The notes under the pieces are model-generated. The model saw nothing but the letters and a program-made list of their open reading frames with translations. It was not told the origin of the DNA and did not search any database. Below, in pieces: positions 1 through 8,069 of a stretch of DNA of 64,000 bases. The stretch comes from Bdellovibrio sp. ZAP7 (GTDB lineage: Bacteria; Bdellovibrionota; UBA1018; CAIMNF01). The number at the start of each line of letters is the position of its first letter. Positions within the stretch are counted from its first letter, which is position 1. The DNA lies in contig CAMCGZ010000003.1 of NCBI GenBank assembly GCA_945874535.1, forward strand, positions 81,476 to 145,475. The letters run 5' to 3'. The translations under genes were made by a program, and so were the position numbers.

Positions 1-354
1 ATCATGCTCGTTCATGAGATTCAGCATGGCTGGTAAAAAGGAAGGATGATGCGAGAAATCAGCATCCATTTCGACCAATTGATCGAAACCCTGATCGAAA
101 CCCCAACGGAAACCGGCGATATAAGCCGGCCCCAAACCCTGCTTCTGAGTGCGGTGAAGGACATGGATTCTCGGTTCAGAAGCCGACAGGCGGTCTGCCA
201 AGGCACCGGTACCATCGGGTGAACCGTCATCCACGACCAGGACATGAACCTCCGAGGGAGTCCGCTTCATCACCTCGGAGGTGATGGGACCCAGGTTCTC
301 GATCTCATTGTAGGTCGGGATGACGATCAGTACCCGATTCGCAGGGTTGGTCAT
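1..354 (-). CDS. Polyprenol monophosphomannose synthase-like family 2 glycosyltransferase (partial)
   Basis: Only the first 118 codons lie in the window; the 3' part continues past the left edge. The N-terminus is a GT-A nucleotide-sugar fold: IVIPTYNE near residue 10, VVDDGSPDGTG near 40 and EMDADFSHHP near 98. These motifs are typical of DPM1/Ppm1-type enzymes, which transfer mannose (or another hexose) from a nucleotide sugar to a polyprenyl phosphate at the inner membrane for glycan or lipoprotein modification. The ATG shares one base with the ssb stop codon (TGATG), so the two genes are probably cotranscribed and coupled. The donor sugar cannot be read from this fragment. Confidence 0.8.
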   Translation of the reverse strand, partial: MTNPANRVLIVIPTYNEIENLGPITSEVMKRTPSEVHVLVVDDGSPDGTGALADRLSASEPRIHVLHRTQKQGLGPAYIAGFRWGFDQGFDQLVEMDADFSHHPSFLPAMLNLMNEHD

Positions 355-830
355 CAAAATGGTACGTCTTCTTCAGTAAAGGTAGGCTCGGCTTGGAACG
401 AGGTCGACGCCATATTGCTGTTACCGTAGTCCTGACCGTAATTGTTGTTCTGGCTCTGGTTGGAGTTCGAATAGCCGTATTCATTGCCGGTAGAGCGGGT
501 CGCTCCGCCGCCGAGGAACTGGACCTGCTGGGCCACGACTTCGGTGGTATAACGGGTCTGGCCTTCTTTATCCTGCCAGGAGCGGGTCTGCAGCTTGCCT
601 TCGATATAGGCTTGGCGCCCCTTCTGGAGGTACTGACCGCAGAGCTCGGCGAGCTTGCCGAACACCACGACGCGGTGCCATTCCGTCTTCTCCTGCTTCT
701 GACCGTTGCGGTCCGTCCAGGATTCATTGGTTGCGATACTCAAGTTGCAGATGCTTTGTCCGGAGGAAGAAGTCTTGACCTCAGGATTCTGCCCCAGATT
801 GCCGATCAGAATCACTTTGTTGATTGCCAT
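354..830 (-). CDS. ssb: Single-stranded DNA-binding protein
   Basis: 158 residues with a full OB-fold domain in the first 110 or so. It begins [18 protein letters not shown] and contains [13 protein letters not shown] and [12 protein letters not shown] Gly/Asn/Gln/Ser-rich linker follows, and the acidic tail EEDVPF is the conserved peptide by which SSB recruits replication and repair proteins. The protein coats single-stranded DNA during replication, recombination and repair. Length and architecture match housekeeping SSB. The start overlaps the end of the upstream zinc-ribbon gene by 50 bases. Confidence 0.97.
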   Translation of the reverse strand: MAINKVILIGNLGQNPEVKTSSSGQSICNLSIATNESWTDRNGQKQEKTEWHRVVVFGKLAELCGQYLQKGRQAYIEGKLQTRSWQDKEGQTRYTTEVVAQQVQFLGGGATRSTGNEYGYSNSNQSQNNNYGQDYGNSNMASTSFQAEPTFTEEDVPF

Positions 831-1299
831 GCCCCTGATTTACGCCAGATGTCATGACCAAGTCAAGGGATCTTCTCCGTGCAGCCTTTTGTAGCTTACG
901 CTCCGGATATATCAGGCCTTTTTCCTCGAACTTCTTCCGCCAGTTGGCCTCGACTTCGGCCACCGCTCGCTCGCGATTCACCAGATACAGGATGGGGTCG
1001 AACTTGCAGTCCGGACACACCAATGAGGCCCTCATTTTCAGACGGTAACCGGCTTCAAAAATCAATCCGACAGGAATCAGGAAAGCCAAAAGCCCCTTCC
1101 ACTCCATCCACGGCCAAGTCAATAGCGAGCAAAATGCAGTTGTGATCGCAATCTGAGCATAGAACTGTGGAGAGCCGATCTGGGCCGGAGGCGAAAGGTG
1201 TCGCTCCTTTTTGCAAGAGACACAAAAGAACCTGTATTTCTGGCGTTCCAGGTTCTTCAAGTAGGATTGTACTGAACGGTGCTGAAAAATCGGCTGCAT
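781..1299 (-). CDS. Zinc-ribbon membrane protein of unknown function
   Basis: 172 residues, not assigned to a named family. Two CxxC knuckles (CVSC near residue 27 and CPDC near 95) flank a hydrophobic stretch at roughly 48-86 that can form two membrane helices. This looks like a zinc ribbon whose two halves are split by a membrane hairpin. A charged cytoplasmic tail rich in Arg, Lys and Glu follows. The last 50 bases overlap the start of ssb in another frame, so the true C-terminus could be shorter if the reading is wrong. Codon pattern and the paired CxxC motifs support a real gene. Confidence 0.6.
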   Translation of the reverse strand: MQPIFQHRSVQSYLKNLERQKYRFFCVSCKKERHLSPPAQIGSPQFYAQIAITTAFCSLLTWPWMEWKGLLAFLIPVGLIFEAGYRLKMRASLVCPDCKFDPILYLVNRERAVAEVEANWRKKFEEKGLIYPERKLQKAARRRSLDLVMTSGVNQGHGNQQSDSDRQSGAES

Positions 1300-1347
1300 T
1301 GAAACTCCTTTTCAAAGTCGCCCAGTTCCGAGTATACCAAAACCTTC

Positions 1348-2556
1348 ATGAAATCCGATGCAAAAAAGCATTCTTTGACGGAGTCGCCCGAGTTTCCGGA
1401 AACCTGGACCCGAGTGTTGGACGATGTCCTCCCCGCGTTCGTCAAAGAGCGGTTCTCGCCCTCGGAGTCGTGGAAGAAGAAACCTTTCGACAAGGAAGAC
1501 GTCAATTTTTTCTCGAAAGGCCTGATTGAACTCTCAGAGTTCTTCACTGTAGAGCGCGACGGGAGCAAGCTTCCGAATTATTTCACCACCGCTCGATTCC
1601 GTTCGAGTTACTTCCTGTATTTCTTCGGTCTCCAGGGAGCCAAATTCCTGACACTGTTCGATCGTTACCCGAAGGCCATCGAAGCGGCACTCTCGCACGC
1701 CACCGAGACCGGTGTCTTCCGTGTGGTGGATGTCGGATCAGGACCGGGCACCGCCTCTCTGGCTCTGCTCGTTTTTTTGCTCGACGGACTCAGGAGCGCG
1801 GACCGACGCCCCCTCACCCTTCCCTTTTCCATCGAACTTGTCTGGATCGATCAGAATGGAACCATCCTGAAGGACGGTGAAATCCTCCTCGGAAAAATCC
1901 TCGAACTTTACCCGGAGATCACGGGAGATGTTCGCGCCATCCTGGATGATCGCTCCTGGTGGAAACATCCTAAAGATTTCGGCTTCAATGCCTCATTGGT
2001 CCTGTTCGGAAACGTTTTGAATGAATGCCCGGATGACCCGAGAATCTTCCAACAAGGCCTGGCTCCGTTTCTGCGAGACCCGAAAGGAGGCGGCGTCCTT
2101 CTGATCGAACCGGCCTTCAAATCCGCTTCACAACGTCTCGCCGGAATCCGGAACGAACTGACCCTCACTCAGGACCCTTTGATCCCATGGGGTCCCTGCC
2201 TGCATGCCGGAACCTGTCCGCTCACGGAAGGACGGGATTGGTGCCACTTTTCGATCCCTGCGAAGTTACCCGGTAGCTTTTTCAAAAAGTTCTCGATCAA
2301 ACTCGGAGGCATCCGGGAGTGGCTCAAATTCTCCTTTCTCTGGGTCGCTACCCGCGAGTCCAAAAAAGCCGCAACCCCACCCAAGGGCTGGGTCAGGATC
2401 ATCAGCGATCCCCTGCGCACGCAACAAGGACTCCAAAACCAGGTTTGCCGTCCGGAGCGCTTCACCTACGTCAAAACACCGCACCGTCCCTTTCACCGTG
2501 GAGATATCATCCGTGATCCGTTACTACCATCGAACCCATCAACGCGTCGAAACTGA
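1348..2556 (+). CDS. Rsm22-like (METTL17-type) ribosomal methyltransferase-family protein
   Basis: 402 residues. The SAM-binding loop VVDVGSGPGTASLAL is at about 126-140, followed by the Rossmann-fold features LFGNVLNECPDD and GGGVLLIEPAF. A Cys-rich segment carries C284, C290 and C299 (PCLHAGTCPL, DWCHF), with a fourth Cys at 367. The Rsm22 family acts in small-subunit ribosome assembly. In the mitochondrial member METTL17 a similar four-Cys set holds an iron-sulfur cluster; the same role here is inference. The gene runs into psd: the psd GTG start lies 44 bases inside its 3' end, so the two are likely coupled. Confidence 0.75.
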   Translation: MKSDAKKHSLTESPEFPETWTRVLDDVLPAFVKERFSPSESWKKKPFDKEDVNFFSKGLIELSEFFTVERDGSKLPNYFTTARFRSSYFLYFFGLQGAKFLTLFDRYPKAIEAALSHATETGVFRVVDVGSGPGTASLALLVFLLDGLRSADRRPLTLPFSIELVWIDQNGTILKDGEILLGKILELYPEITGDVRAILDDRSWWKHPKDFGFNASLVLFGNVLNECPDDPRIFQQGLAPFLRDPKGGGVLLIEPAFKSASQRLAGIRNELTLTQDPLIPWGPCLHAGTCPLTEGRDWCHFSIPAKLPGSFFKKFSIKLGGIREWLKFSFLWVATRESKKAATPPKGWVRIISDPLRTQQGLQNQVCRPERFTYVKTPHRPFHRGDIIRDPLLPSNPSTRRN

Positions 2557-3415
2557 GCAAGTTTACGGTGAGGCCTGGTTGAATTGGGCCTATCGGACCC
2601 TGCCCGGAAGATTGCTCACCCGCCATTTGTTCTCCAAGCAATGGGTCAGCCGGATTTTCGGTGTCTTCGAAGACTCTCCGTTGAGCCGTTCGAAAATTGA
2701 CGATTTCATCCTGAAATACCGAATCGACATGGAGGAGTTTGAAACCACCGTCTATTCGAACTTCAATCAGTTTTTCATCCGGAAATTCAAAGACGGAAAA
2801 AGACCGTTTGTCAGCGATACCGGGACCTTCTGCGCGGGAGCCGAAGCCCGATACCTGGTGTTCGAATCCTTGAAATCAAAACAGACCTTCCCGGTGAAGG
2901 GGATCGAGATCGATCTCGGAATTCTGCTACAGGACGCTGAAATCGCAAAAGAATTCGAATGCGGCACCTTGATTCTCGCCCGCCTCTGCCCCGTGGATTA
3001 CCACCGCTTCCATTTCCCCTTCGAAGGAAATCTGATCCGTCACACCCGGGTCAGCGGCGAGTACCACTCGGTCAATCCAGCCGCATTCGAAGCCGAACCA
3101 AAAGTATTCCTCAAGAACGAACGCCAGGTGGCGATTCTTGAAAGCCCCGTCTTCGGCAAGGTCGCCATGATCGAGGTCGGAGCACTCGGAGTGGGCAAGA
3201 TCGTCCAGAGTGCCTACTCTCCGCTCGATGCGATGCCTGTTAAATTTGCCCGTGGCGCCGAAAAAGGTTACTTTTTATTTGGAGGCTCCACAGTGATCTG
3301 GCTCGTCCAAAATGGAAAATTGAAACTCAGCCGGGATCTCGTCGAGAACAGCGCCCGGAACCTGGAGACTTGGGTTCCACTCGGACAGGCGTTGGGTGAG
3401 CGCCCTGACGCGTGA
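2513..3415 (+). CDS. psd: Phosphatidylserine decarboxylase proenzyme
   Basis: 300 residues from a GTG start. This start was chosen because GGAG ends 9 bases upstream and the encoded N-terminus (IRYYHRTHQRVETEQVYG) is typical of class II Psd; longer in-frame upstream sequence is only a shadow of the preceding gene. The His pair in VDYHRFHFP (about 164 and 167) and the self-cleavage motif FGGST (Ser about 259, LGST in relatives) are present. Cleavage before the Ser makes the pyruvoyl cofactor. The enzyme converts phosphatidylserine to phosphatidylethanolamine at the inner membrane. It overlaps its neighbours on both sides. Confidence 0.93.
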   Translation: MIRYYHRTHQRVETEQVYGEAWLNWAYRTLPGRLLTRHLFSKQWVSRIFGVFEDSPLSRSKIDDFILKYRIDMEEFETTVYSNFNQFFIRKFKDGKRPFVSDTGTFCAGAEARYLVFESLKSKQTFPVKGIEIDLGILLQDAEIAKEFECGTLILARLCPVDYHRFHFPFEGNLIRHTRVSGEYHSVNPAAFEAEPKVFLKNERQVAILESPVFGKVAMIEVGALGVGKIVQSAYSPLDAMPVKFARGAEKGYFLFGGSTVIWLVQNGKLKLSRDLVENSARNLETWVPLGQALGERPDA

Positions 3416-4431
3416 GTAAGGCTCTCCCGTTGATCGAGGAGCTTTTCCAGAAAATCATCGGCCCCTTCGCCGCCACCGACGTTGCACCCCTGCTGTTTGA
3501 ACCCGATAACGTAGAAGATCGCGTCTCTCATTTGATCACGAACTTCAACCGGCACCCCCAGTTCATTCCTCCATTCCAAACACTGATCAAGTCCCTAAAC
3601 CCACAGGATCGCGAGGTTCCGCTCGAGGAACACATCCGCTTTTACACCACCAACGCCACTCGACACTGGCTCCTGCTCGGTCTCCTCAATCAGGTTCTCA
3701 AAATCAAAGAACTCGAGCTTGATTTCAGCACTGGCAAGTTTCCTGGAAAGCCGAATGAGATCCTGAAGTATGCGAATGAAGCCAGGAATCAGTTCGGCGA
3801 AGAGAGCCGGTACAAGGACCATGTGTTCGCAGCGGGTTTTCTGTTCGATTACTTGCTCTTCCTGCACCGGAGTCCGGTGCTGAACCTGGGAGGAACCAAG
3901 TTGGATGAGCCCATCAACCAGGCATTTACCCGGGCGACCGAGCAAGGTTTGCTGAGTCTGAAGCTTTCCAAATTCAAGAAAAAGCTCTCTCTCGACAAGC
4001 AAGTCCCGGTCACTTGCTATTTGCGGCAGCTCGCACAAATATCGCTGATCCTGCTCAAGCCGGGGGAGTCACTCGAATTCTACAAAAAACTTTCTTCATT
4101 GAAACACACTGAACCGGTCCGTCTTGCCATGGAGAAGCAGACTTTCGGAATCCATTGCGGTCTGATCGGCTCTTTTCTGGCGCAAATGTTACCGGAGTTC
4201 GCACCGCTCGACCGTGCCATGTCGATCTGGGGTGCGCCCTTTTTGGGCTGGATGAGTGGCAACCGGGATGTGCACGATCTGTGTGCCATGGGCATGCTGG
4301 CCACCGCTCTGAAAGAGCACGTTAAAGGATCGGACTTCAAGGGTGACGGTTCCGTCAGCTCGGTACTCCCGGAGCTCTCCTATCTCGATCTTCTGCTGAC
4401 AGCGGAGGTGAAAAATGAAGCTAAAGTATGA
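3412..4431 (+). CDS. Unrecognised helical protein, coupled to psd
   Basis: 339 residues from a GTG that overlaps the psd stop (GTGA). No signal peptide or clear membrane helix is visible. The sequence reads as mostly amphipathic helices. The central part (about 45-150), with repeated Leu-rich helices and His/Asp residues, faintly recalls HDOD-type helical domains, but no diagnostic motif is present. Position in a tight cluster with psd and two coiled-coil genes suggests a shared role, possibly at the membrane or in signalling. Function unknown; the gene itself is well supported by coupling and codon use. Confidence 0.7.
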   Translation: MSKALPLIEELFQKIIGPFAATDVAPLLFEPDNVEDRVSHLITNFNRHPQFIPPFQTLIKSLNPQDREVPLEEHIRFYTTNATRHWLLLGLLNQVLKIKELELDFSTGKFPGKPNEILKYANEARNQFGEESRYKDHVFAAGFLFDYLLFLHRSPVLNLGGTKLDEPINQAFTRATEQGLLSLKLSKFKKKLSLDKQVPVTCYLRQLAQISLILLKPGESLEFYKKLSSLKHTEPVRLAMEKQTFGIHCGLIGSFLAQMLPEFAPLDRAMSIWGAPFLGWMSGNRDVHDLCAMGMLATALKEHVKGSDFKGDGSVSSVLPELSYLDLLLTAEVKNEAKV

Positions 4432-5017
4432 GCAATTCGAGGGGATCGGCTCATTCACCATCCGGGGCCGAATCGAGGCCGCTCAGTTTCGTCTTCTCGC
4501 GATCGGCCTCGAGAGCCTCGTGAAAAACACCCCGAGTCCCTTAGTGGTGAATCTGACCCTGGCTCCATTTGACGAGGCCTATACCAAGAATCTGATCGAG
4601 CTTAAAAAGACCGTTCAGAAACTTTCACGCCAAAAAATCTACTGGATCGGGAAGACACGAGGCCTTTGCGACTACCCTGAAATCGGATTGCTTTTTTCCC
4701 GCTTGGGCGGGTTCAAGTTGAGACAGGTCGGCGAAAGACTCAAGCTTGAAGACGACTTGTTCGGAATCCATGAACAGATCGAATCATTGAAAAGAAGGAT
4801 CGAGGAACTGGGCGGAGACGAGGATAACGCCCACCGTCTCATTCTCGAAAATAAAATCCTCAGGGAGAAACTGCGGATCCTGAGCCAGAGCGTCCGTATT
4901 CAAGAGGAGCGGATGAAAGTCCATCAGGTGACCCCGGCGACGGACTCCGAGCATTCCGAAAAAGTCCGTACCGCTCGCGAAACCATCAAAACCGGCTTCG
5001 GAGACATCCCGCTATGA
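4415..5017 (+). CDS. STAS-like domain protein with C-terminal coiled coil
   Basis: 200 residues, overlapping the preceding gene by 17 bases. Residues 1-110 alternate strands and helices (IGSFTIRGRIEA, PLVVNLTLAPFDE, RQKIYWIG) in the manner of a STAS or anti-sigma-antagonist fold, though the canonical phosphorylatable Ser motif is not obvious. Residues 115-165 form a heptad-patterned coiled coil (IHEQIESLKRRIEELG). STAS proteins often relay signals by partner switching; that role here is inference. The next gene starts within its last codons (ATGA overlap). Confidence 0.65.
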   Translation: MKLKYEQFEGIGSFTIRGRIEAAQFRLLAIGLESLVKNTPSPLVVNLTLAPFDEAYTKNLIELKKTVQKLSRQKIYWIGKTRGLCDYPEIGLLFSRLGGFKLRQVGERLKLEDDLFGIHEQIESLKRRIEELGGDEDNAHRLILENKILREKLRILSQSVRIQEERMKVHQVTPATDSEHSEKVRTARETIKTGFGDIPL

Positions 5018-5307
5018 GCGTAAAAGCCGTCCTCATCACCCAAGAATCGGTAGTCGATCAGGTCAAACAACTCGAGACTCAAAAAAGAGAGATGGAAGTG
5101 GAGCTCGAACAACTCGAGAACAAGCTCCGAAGCATCGAGGCCTCTTTGGCCGAAAACGAGCAGCTCCGGACGAAGAACCAGGATTTGCTCAATCAGACCC
5201 TCCAGAATTTTGAAGAGGAATGGAACCGGCGCTCTTCCCATTTCCCGGATATTCACCGCAAGATCCTGGAATCCGCAGCTGCTCTCGTCGCAACGCCCAA
5301 GAAGTGA
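5014..5307 (+). CDS. Short coiled-coil protein
   Basis: 97 residues, translationally coupled to the STAS-like gene by an ATGA overlap. Residues 10-70 are a continuous Glu/Lys/Gln-rich heptad region (VKQLETQKREMEVELEQLEN), and the C-terminus is short and uncharged. No enzyme motif is visible. Being the last gene of the Rsm22-psd cluster and a likely coiled-coil partner of the preceding protein is the main clue; function is unknown. Confidence 0.65.
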   Translation: MSVKAVLITQESVVDQVKQLETQKREMEVELEQLENKLRSIEASLAENEQLRTKNQDLLNQTLQNFEEEWNRRSSHFPDIHRKILESAAALVATPKK

Positions 5308-5341
5308 CTCGGAACTGACGCGACACATCCAAGGTGATTTC

Positions 5342-5370
5342 TTGTTCACCCACTCGCAGTCCGGTAGCAT
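5342..5370 (+). promoter_or_regulatory. Candidate sigma-70 promoter of the amino-alcohol operon
   Basis: TTGTTC (5342-5347) and TAGCAT (5365-5370) are separated by 17 bases, just upstream of the permease start at 5385. A start site near 5377 would leave a very short leader and no clear Shine-Dalgarno sequence, so this is tentative. A similar arrangement (TTGTCC, 17, TAGCGT) precedes tRNA-Arg in this window. Confidence 0.35.
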
Positions 5371-5384
5371 GAGCGAAAAGCGCC

Positions 5385-6722
5385 ATGGAACAAAGGATTG
5401 ATGCCAAACTGGAACGCTCTCTCGGCCCTCTCATGCTTTGGGGGCTCGGTGTCGGCTATGTCATTTCAGGAATGTATTTCGGTTGGAATCTCGGTCTTCC
5501 GGCCGGTGGCACCCTGGGGCTTGCGGTAGCCACACTGTTCATCGCACTCATGTATGTGTTTTTCGTCTTTGCTTATGCCGAGCTCGCCTGCGCGATACCT
5601 AAAGCAGGCGGAGCGTTCGATTACGCCGATCGCGCATTCGGTCCGGGTGTGGGAATTCTGACCGGGACCGCCCAATGGATCGAATTCCTTTTCGCACCAC
5701 CAGCCATCGCATTTGCCATTGGCGCTTATTTTCACGAGTTTCTCCCGGCTTTCCCGGTCCTTACCATCGCAGCGACAGCCTTCCTGGTCTTCACCGTACT
5801 GAACCTGATCGGAGTCCGTGCTGCCGCCCGTTTTGAATTGTTCATCACCGTTTTTGCTGTGATCGAACTCCTGATCTTCGCGGGTGTGACGCTACCCCGA
5901 CTCGACCCTTCCAACCTGACCTCGAACGCGCTCCCTCACGGCTGGTCAGGAGTATTCGCTGCCATCCCCTTTGCTATCTGGTTTTTCCTCGGAATCGAGG
6001 GGTTAGCCAATGTGGCTGAAGAAACCGTCAATCCGGGGCGTAATATCCTGCTCGGATTCGGGACCTCGATCGCCACGCTAGTAGTCCTTTGTGTTTTGAC
6101 TTTTGTTTCATCGGTAGGGGTTGCGGGATGGGAAGCGATCGTTTTTCCGGTGGCCGGCATGCCAGAGACTTCCGACTCCCCCTTGCCATTGGCGCTATCG
6201 AAAATCGTCGGTAAAGGCCACCTGTTGTACCACCTGCTCCTGACTGTCGGGCTTTTCGGTTTGGTCGCTTCTTTTCATGGACTCATCCTCGCTGCAGGAA
6301 GGGTCACATTCGAGCTCGGAAGGAACGGACATCTTCCCCGTTTTCTGGGACGCCCCCATGCGAGATTCAAGACTCCCGCGTCTGCTTTGATTTTGAATGC
6401 CATCATCGGATCGATTGCATTGATCTCCGGGAAAACCTCTGAGTTGATCACCATCGCTTGTTTCGGAGCGATCACTCTCTATATCGCCTCACTCGCCTCC
6501 TTTTTCAGGCTCCGGAAGTGCGAACCGGAACTGCTGCGTCCCTTCCTCGCACCTCTGTATCCGGTAACCCAAGGGCTGGCTCTTGCGATCGCTGTCATCA
6601 GCCTCATCTCCATGTTCTACTTCAACCCCCGTCCGGGACTGGCCTATCTCGCCATGCTGGTCACCGGCTCAATCTGGTTTTATTCACGTACCCGTATTTC
6701 GGCCCCGAAGGAGGCATCATGA
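5385..6722 (+). CDS. Ethanolamine permease-like APC-family transporter
   Basis: 445 residues with about 12 hydrophobic helices. The N-terminal segment (LGVGYVISGMYFGWNLGL, then PAGGTLGLAVATLF) closely resembles proton-coupled ethanolamine permeases (Eat/EutP type) of the amino acid-polyamine-organocation superfamily. AIPKAGGAFDYADRAFG is the typical family loop after helix 2. It should import a small amine such as ethanolamine across the inner membrane. It is the first gene of a five-gene operon; its stop overlaps the start of the ligase gene (ATGA). The substrate is inferred from family likeness and from the downstream enzymes. Confidence 0.85.
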   Translation: MEQRIDAKLERSLGPLMLWGLGVGYVISGMYFGWNLGLPAGGTLGLAVATLFIALMYVFFVFAYAELACAIPKAGGAFDYADRAFGPGVGILTGTAQWIEFLFAPPAIAFAIGAYFHEFLPAFPVLTIAATAFLVFTVLNLIGVRAAARFELFITVFAVIELLIFAGVTLPRLDPSNLTSNALPHGWSGVFAAIPFAIWFFLGIEGLANVAEETVNPGRNILLGFGTSIATLVVLCVLTFVSSVGVAGWEAIVFPVAGMPETSDSPLPLALSKIVGKGHLLYHLLLTVGLFGLVASFHGLILAAGRVTFELGRNGHLPRFLGRPHARFKTPASALILNAIIGSIALISGKTSELITIACFGAITLYIASLASFFRLRKCEPELLRPFLAPLYPVTQGLALAIAVISLISMFYFNPRPGLAYLAMLVTGSIWFYSRTRISAPKEAS

Positions 6723-8059
6723 AACTCAGCAAAGAACGGATCATCGAAGAGGTCAAAACCTCCGCAAACCCGAAGGTCAAGGTGGCCATCACGGATATCG
6801 ATGGCATTTTACGCGGAAAATATCTACATAAAGACAAGTTCATGAGCAGTCTCGACGGCGGTTTCGGTTTCTGCAATGTCGTCTTCGGCTGGGATTCAGG
6901 TGATGTCGCCTACGAAGGCATGGACTTCACAGGATGGCACACCGGATATCCTGACGCGATCGCCCGGCTCGATCCGCAATCTTTCAGAAAGGTCCCCTGG
7001 GATGAGGATGTCCCGTTTTTTCTCGGGGATTTCAATCTCGACATCTGCCCCCGCAATCTCCTGAGAAAAGTCAAAGCGCGGGCGGAACAAGCCGGATTCC
7101 ATGCCAATTTCGGACAGGAATTCGAGTGGTTCAACTTCAGGGAAACACCTGAAGCACTCCACGAACGGAACTTCAGCGATCCGAAGCCACTCACTCCCGG
7201 CATGTTCGGCTATTCATTGCTTCGCATGTCCCGGAATTCTGACTTCTTGAACGATCTTTACGATCTCATGTTCCAGTTCGGGGTTCCGCTCGAAGGTCTG
7301 CACACCGAGACGGGTCCGGGTGTGCTTGAAGCGGCCATTCTTTATGCCGATGTGCTGGAGTCAGCTGACCGGGCCGTTCTGTTCAAAGCAGGTGCGAAGG
7401 AGATCGGACTCAAGTACGGCATCATGCCGACCTTCATGGCCAAGATCAACGAGAAGCTCCCCGGATGTTCGGGGCACCTCCACCAGAGTCTGTCTGATGG
7501 GAAATCCAACCTCTTTTTCGACGAAAAAGGGCGCAACAAAATGAGCCCGCTCATGGAAAGTTACCTCGCGGGGCTCCTCCATTGCATGCCGGAAATCCTT
7601 CCTCTCTACGCTCCGACCATCAACTCATACAAGCGACTGGTCGAGGGAGCATGGGCTCCCACGACCTTGACCTGGGGAATCGACAATCGCACGGTTGCCA
7701 TTCGGGCCCTGCCCGGTGGAAGCAAGTCCACGCGGATCGAGCTTCGCGTCGTCGGGAGTGACGCCAATCCGTACCTGGCGCATGCGGCCTCACTCGCGTC
7801 CGGGCTGTACGGAATTCAAAAAGGTCTGAAGCTGACCGTTCCTGCGACTGAAGGAAACGGGTACCGGAACACCTCGAATGGAGTCCTGCCTGCGAATCTG
7901 TGGGAGGCCACAGCCCGCTTCAAGAATTCCGATGTCGCCAAGGAGCTGCTCGGAGAAGATTTTGTGAAGCACTTCGCAGGAACCCGGGAATGGGAATGGC
8001 GCCAACATGCCAAAGCCGTCACGGATTGGGAATACAAACGTTACTTCGAAATCATCTGA
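6719..8059 (+). CDS. Glutamine synthetase-like gamma-glutamyl-amine ligase
   Basis: 446 residues from an ATG with GGAGG just upstream; the start overlaps the permease stop. Glutamine synthetase motifs are present: TDIDGILRGK (about 23-32), HTETGPGVLE, CSGHLHQSL, the ATP-binding NSYKRLVEGAWAP, DNRTVAIRALPGG and RIELRVVGSDANPYLA. The GlnA adenylylation-site region (NLYDLPPEE) is absent, as in PuuA, IpuC and GlnA3/4-type enzymes, which join glutamate to amines instead of ammonia. With the permease and dehydrogenases alongside, the likely reaction is ATP-dependent gamma-glutamylation of ethanolamine or another amino alcohol. Confidence 0.85.
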   Translation: MKLSKERIIEEVKTSANPKVKVAITDIDGILRGKYLHKDKFMSSLDGGFGFCNVVFGWDSGDVAYEGMDFTGWHTGYPDAIARLDPQSFRKVPWDEDVPFFLGDFNLDICPRNLLRKVKARAEQAGFHANFGQEFEWFNFRETPEALHERNFSDPKPLTPGMFGYSLLRMSRNSDFLNDLYDLMFQFGVPLEGLHTETGPGVLEAAILYADVLESADRAVLFKAGAKEIGLKYGIMPTFMAKINEKLPGCSGHLHQSLSDGKSNLFFDEKGRNKMSPLMESYLAGLLHCMPEILPLYAPTINSYKRLVEGAWAPTTLTWGIDNRTVAIRALPGGSKSTRIELRVVGSDANPYLAHAASLASGLYGIQKGLKLTVPATEGNGYRNTSNGVLPANLWEATARFKNSDVAKELLGEDFVKHFAGTREWEWRQHAKAVTDWEYKRYFEII

Positions 8060-8069
8060 GGAAATCGCC

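Noticed and set aside
2204..2512. In-frame upstream extension of psd
   Set aside because: Ser/Arg/Pro-rich shadow of the Rsm22-like gene; the GTG at 2513 has GGAG at good spacing and begins class II Psd homology.
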